Below, in pieces: positions 61,176-64,000 of a stretch of DNA of 64,000 bases. The notes beneath the pieces are model-generated. The model was not told where the DNA came from. It searched no databases and saw only the letters and a list, made by a program, of their open reading frames with translations. Source of the DNA: RGIG3159 sp034927685. GTDB taxonomy: Bacteria; Bacillota; Clostridia; Oscillospirales; Oscillospiraceae. The stretch spans positions 24,531-88,530 of the forward strand of contig JAYFPO010000003.1 of the NCBI GenBank assembly GCA_034927685.1, read 5' to 3'. Both the position numbers and the translations under genes were made by a program. How positions within the stretch are numbered: position 1 is the stretch's first letter; each line of letters starts with the position of its first letter.

Positions 61176-61849
61176 TGCCCGTCACCTCCGGTCAAGATGC
61201 CGTCGCGGATATGGCAGAGCCTTGCGGCGTGCTCCGCGATGGACTGGTCGTGCGTAATCATGATGATGGTGGACCCGCCCTCATGCAGCGCCCGAAACAG
61301 TTCCATCACCTGCTCGCCGGACGTGGAATCCAGTGCACCGGTTGGCTCGTCGGCCAGCAGCATCCTGGGCTTGCCCACAATGGCGCGGGCGATGGCAACG
61401 CGCTGACACTGTCCGCCGGAGAGTTGGTCCGGCCGGAAGCTCACGCGGTCCTCCAGCCCCACGGTTTTCAGCGCCTCCAGCGCCAGTTCCCGCCGTTTTG
61501 CCTTCTTGACGCCGCCGTAGAGCAGCGGCAGCGCCACATTTTCCAGCGCGGTGAGCTTGGGCAGCAGATTGAAAGACTGAAATACAAAGCCAATCTCCTG
61601 ATTCCGCACGTCCGCGAGCTGGTTGTCAGAGCACTTGGTCACATCCTTGTCCGCCAGCAGATACTGGCCGGAGGTCGGCACATCCAGACAGCCGATCAGG
61701 TTCATGAGCGTGGTCTTTCCGGAGCCGGAAGGCCCCATGATGGCCAGGTAGTCGCCCTCATTTACCTGCAAATTTACTTCCCTCAGGACAGGAATCGTCG
61801 ATTTTCCCATCGAGTAGTCCTTGCAGATGTCCTTCATCTCCAGAATCAT
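61172..61849 (-). CDS. MacB/LolD-type ABC transporter ATPase
   Basis: 225 residues. Walker A GPSGSGKTT, Q-loop VFQSFNLLP, signature LSGGQCQRVAIARA, Walker B LLADEPTGALD, switch His ITHDQ. The ATG overlaps the upstream adaptor stop by four bases and its own stop overlaps the second adaptor start. Confidence 0.95.
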   Translation of the reverse strand: MILEMKDICKDYSMGKSTIPVLREVNLQVNEGDYLAIMGPSGSGKTTLMNLIGCLDVPTSGQYLLADKDVTKCSDNQLADVRNQEIGFVFQSFNLLPKLTALENVALPLLYGGVKKAKRRELALEALKTVGLEDRVSFRPDQLSGGQCQRVAIARAIVGKPRMLLADEPTGALDSTSGEQVMELFRALHEGGSTIIMITHDQSIAEHAARLCHIRDGILTGGDGQ

Positions 61850-63177
61850 CCCAAGGCACCTCCCGTGGTCGCGGCCGGCTCCACGCTGCCAGTATCAACT
61901 TCCTCCGCGGGAACCGCGCCCTCGATGTCCTTGACGCCCTCGGCACTGCCTTCGACGCCCTCGACGTTGCCTTCGACGCCTTCGACGTAGCCTTCGCCAT
62001 CGCTCATCCCACTGGTCTCGAATGCCGACTCGTCATAGGGCACGCAGGTCATGCCGGCCTGCAGACTCTCGTCCGGGAACGCAATGTAGTCCTCGGCAGA
62101 AAGGCCGCCGTCGATCACGTAGGTATCCGCGCCCTCGTCATATGTACCCAGCGTGACGGTCCGCTTTTCCAGTTTTTCCTTGTCGTTCTGCGCCCAGACC
62201 CACGCGCTGCCATCCACGTCGTTCAGATAGTAGCTCGGCAGGCAGATCTGATTTGCATCCTGTTCGGCCTCCTGACCGTAGTCGGGCTCAATATAGACAT
62301 GTTGTCCCAACATCAAGCCGTCGGCGCCTTGGAGGTCCACATAGAAGGGGTACTTGCTGGAAGTGGTCATCTCGTCGCTGCTGCTGCTGGAGACATAATA
62401 ATTGTTGTTGCTGTCCTGTACCGGATTTTCAAAATCGATGGAAGAGATGGTTCCGTTCCAGGTAGCGCTGTCGTCGGTCCGGGAACGGATGATGACCGCC
62501 ATTCCCTCCGTAATGGTACCTGCGTTGGCCTCGTCGACAGTGCCCTTGATCCGGTAGTCGCCGGTCTCCATGACCGTCATAAAGGGCAGCGTATTTCCTG
62601 TGCTGTCCGTACCGCCATCCGCGTTGAGGGACTGAACCCGGCCGTCCACAGGAGACACGACCTCCAGATTCTCCATGGAATCCTGAAGCTTCTGGATCTC
62701 TTTCTCCTTCAGGCCAATGTTGTAATTTGCCTCGCGGATGGAGGTGTCCGTTGACTGAATTTCCAGGGTATAAGAGAGTTGCTCCGCGGCGGAAGCCTTC
62801 GCCTTTTCCTTTTCCAGGTCCGATTTCTCGCTCTCCAGAGAGGTTACACTGTTATTAAGCTGCTCCAGCTCCAGCTGTGCTTTTTCCAAACTGAGCTGCG
62901 CGGCTTCGGAATCATAAGTAAAGAGCACCTGATCCTTCTTGACGCTGTCTCCCTCCGCCACCTTGATCTCTGCGACTGTCTTACTGTCATCCTTTTTGAT
63001 CTCTGTCTCGCTGCGGGGGCTGACGGTTCCGGCGTACCGGTCCACCAGACCGACGGAGCCCAAACCGCAGATCATGGAAACCGACTGGACAGACGCCTCT
63101 CCCTCCACCTGAGCACCGCAGCCCGCCAGCACGGCCAGCAGCATGGCGGCCGCCAAAAGGGCACTGAGTTTCTTCAT
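61846..63177 (-). CDS. HlyD-like adaptor lipoprotein, first of the operon
   Basis: 443 residues. Lipobox LLAVLAGCGAQVEG (Cys about residue 20), lipoyl half, coiled-coil hairpin (about 85-175: QLELEQLNNSVTSLESEKSDLEKEK in part), barrel domain and a C-terminal low-complexity tail with repeated V-E-G-[V/N/S] units (about 395-425). It resembles the second adaptor in its final GLSAEDYIAFPDE. Lipid anchoring on the outer leaflet suits a single-membrane cell. ATG 63177 follows GGAGG. Confidence 0.87.
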   Translation of the reverse strand: MKKLSALLAAAMLLAVLAGCGAQVEGEASVQSVSMICGLGSVGLVDRYAGTVSPRSETEIKKDDSKTVAEIKVAEGDSVKKDQVLFTYDSEAAQLSLEKAQLELEQLNNSVTSLESEKSDLEKEKAKASAAEQLSYTLEIQSTDTSIREANYNIGLKEKEIQKLQDSMENLEVVSPVDGRVQSLNADGGTDSTGNTLPFMTVMETGDYRIKGTVDEANAGTITEGMAVIIRSRTDDSATWNGTISSIDFENPVQDSNNNYYVSSSSSDEMTTSSKYPFYVDLQGADGLMLGQHVYIEPDYGQEAEQDANQICLPSYYLNDVDGSAWVWAQNDKEKLEKRTVTLGTYDEGADTYVIDGGLSAEDYIAFPDESLQAGMTCVPYDESAFETSGMSDGEGYVEGVEGNVEGVEGSAEGVKDIEGAVPAEEVDTGSVEPAATTGGALG

Positions 63178-63221
63178 CTTTTGAATTCCTCCACTTTCCT
63201 GTTATATTCCTTGATGATGTT

Positions 63222-63250
63222 ATCATAACACGGCGCCGGTACATCTACAA
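63222..63250 (-). promoter_or_regulatory. Promoter of the adaptor-ATPase-adaptor-permease operon
   Basis: Minus-strand -35 TTGTAG (63245-63250) and -10 TATGAT (63222-63227), 17-base spacer. The GGCGCCG palindrome within the spacer may bind a regulator. Confidence 0.5.
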
Positions 63251-63508
63251 GCGCCGTATTGTTTCAAAATTGTTTAAGAATACCTTATTTTTATCGCACC
63301 GCTGCATCAAAATTGCATCAGGATGCCATATATATAGACGTAACATAGCGCCGGTGGTTACACCCGCCGCCCGTATTTTCATGCCCTGCGCATTTTCTCG
63401 CATCTGTCTGGCTCGGGCACTCCTGCAACGTTCTGATCGATTTGTTTTTTGCATTCCTACGATGAAATTTTTTATGCGTCAATTGGAGGGAATTTTCTTG
63501 TGCGCCCG

Positions 63509-63537
63509 TTGATTTTCACAAAAACATTGCGTATAAT
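63509..63537 (+). promoter_or_regulatory. Promoter of serC
   Basis: -35 TTGATT (63509-63514) and -10 TATAAT (63532-63537) with a 17-base spacer, about 60 bases before the serC start. Confidence 0.65.
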
Positions 63538-63595
63538 GGTGTAAAGCATGGGAAAATAGCACATTCCTTGAACATCATAACAGGAGGCGCTTTTT

Positions 63596-64000
63596 ATGAA
63601 GTATGGCAGAATATATAATTTCTCGGCTGGTCCGGCGACGATGCCGGAGTCTGTGCTGGAGGAAGTCCGCGACGAAATGATGAACTACCGGGGCTCCGGG
63701 ATGTGCGTCATGGAGATGAGCCACCGCTCGAAGGTGTACCAGCAGATTATCGACGAGGCCGAGCAGGATCTGCGGGACCTGATGGGCATTCCCGACAACT
63801 ATAAGGTGCTGTTCATCCAGGGCGGCGCGACGCTGCAGTTCTCAATGATTCCGATGAACCTGATGAAAAACGGCAAGGCAGTCTATGTGGAGACCGGCGC
63901 GTGGTCCAAGAAGGCCATTGCCGAGGCGAAGAAGGTTGGCGAGGTCATTGTAGCCGCATCCTCCAAGGATCAGAACTATACCTATGTCCCCGACTGCTCC
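63596..64000 (+). CDS. serC: Phosphoserine aminotransferase, C-terminus beyond window
   Basis: 135 codons visible. Forms phosphoserine from 3-phosphohydroxypyruvate with glutamate, PLP-dependent. YNFSAGPATMPESVLEE, SGMCVMEMSHRS, LFIQGGATLQFSMIPMNL (in part) and VETGAWSKKAIAEAKK are the expected N-terminal blocks; the PLP lysine lies past the edge. AGGAGG precedes ATG 63596. Confidence 0.95.
   Translation, partial: MKYGRIYNFSAGPATMPESVLEEVRDEMMNYRGSGMCVMEMSHRSKVYQQIIDEAEQDLRDLMGIPDNYKVLFIQGGATLQFSMIPMNLMKNGKAVYVETGAWSKKAIAEAKKVGEVIVAASSKDQNYTYVPDCS

Larger units (their letters stand above)
63178..63595. other. Intergenic region between the adaptor operon and serC
   Basis: No gene in 418 bases. 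It holds divergent promoters: minus-strand TTGTAG/TATGAT (63222-63250, 17-base spacer) and plus-strand TTGATT/TATAAT (63509-63537). The middle is AT-rich; an imperfect GGCGCC-centred repeat (63231-63258) could be an operator. No riboswitch was recognised. Confidence 0.55.

Overview
This 64 kb window reads as core chromosome of a GC-rich, low-outer-membrane Firmicute, most likely a class Clostridia organism of the Oscillospiraceae/Ruminococcaceae type. The reasons are the families present (YlmH, RNase M5, YerC, DUF1292, an EcfA1-EcfA2-EcfT module, ClpE, DUF3343, a BofC-like secreted peptide, a 6S RNA and an L10 leader of Firmicute form), strong AGGAGG-type ribosome sites, frequent TTG/GTG starts and dense operons with short overlaps. 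No tRNA, rRNA, CRISPR array or prophage was seen.

Layout. 1-7.5 kb: a phosphohexomutase (edge-truncated) diverges from a plus-strand operon that begins with a TetM-like translational GTPase fused to a NYN/Rae1-type nuclease domain, coupled to YlmH, a Nudix hydrolase, a DHHW lipoprotein and a histidine phosphatase. 7.5-11.3 kb: a lone DUF6143-like gene, TrmO, an aldo/keto reductase with ferredoxin tail, YerC and a GNAT enzyme. 11.3-27.4 kb: minus-strand blocks: thrC-thrB, mrp, then a long run tmk, DJ-1, mltG, U32, alaS, hinT // comEC, holA, rnmV, ABC-F. 27.5-33.3 kb: a cysteine-rich orphan, a DUF3343/desulfurase-like pair, ispD-ispF and murD, with murD divergent from rnpB (RNase P RNA). 33.3-38.8 kb is the accessory part: a cluster of hairpins, a small gene broken by an in-frame TGA, a 991-residue three-module beta-helix protein and an IS1182-type transposase. 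38.8-49 kb: an eight-gene minus-strand operon from PBP1A through a methyltransferase, the ECF transporter core, truA and a DUF5711 protein to clpE. 49-54 kb: small secreted protein, DUF1292, 6S RNA, a SurA/PrsA-like foldase, tcdA, an AT-rich island, a split TauE/SafE permease and ruvX. 54-57.7 kb: rpmG-secE-nusG-rplK-rplA-rplJ-rplL with regulatory leaders. 57.7-64 kb: small membrane exporter, an ABC exporter with two different adaptors, and the start of serC.

The most promising undescribed system is at 1.6-4.9 kb: one polypeptide joins an EF-G/TetM-type GTPase, which works in the ribosomal A site, to a Rae1-like A-site mRNA nuclease domain, and the gene is translationally coupled to YlmH, an S4-domain factor linked to 50S quality control. 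I infer a stalled-ribosome processing or ribosome-protection module rather than a plain tetracycline-resistance gene. All calls come from reading the sequence; no database search was run.
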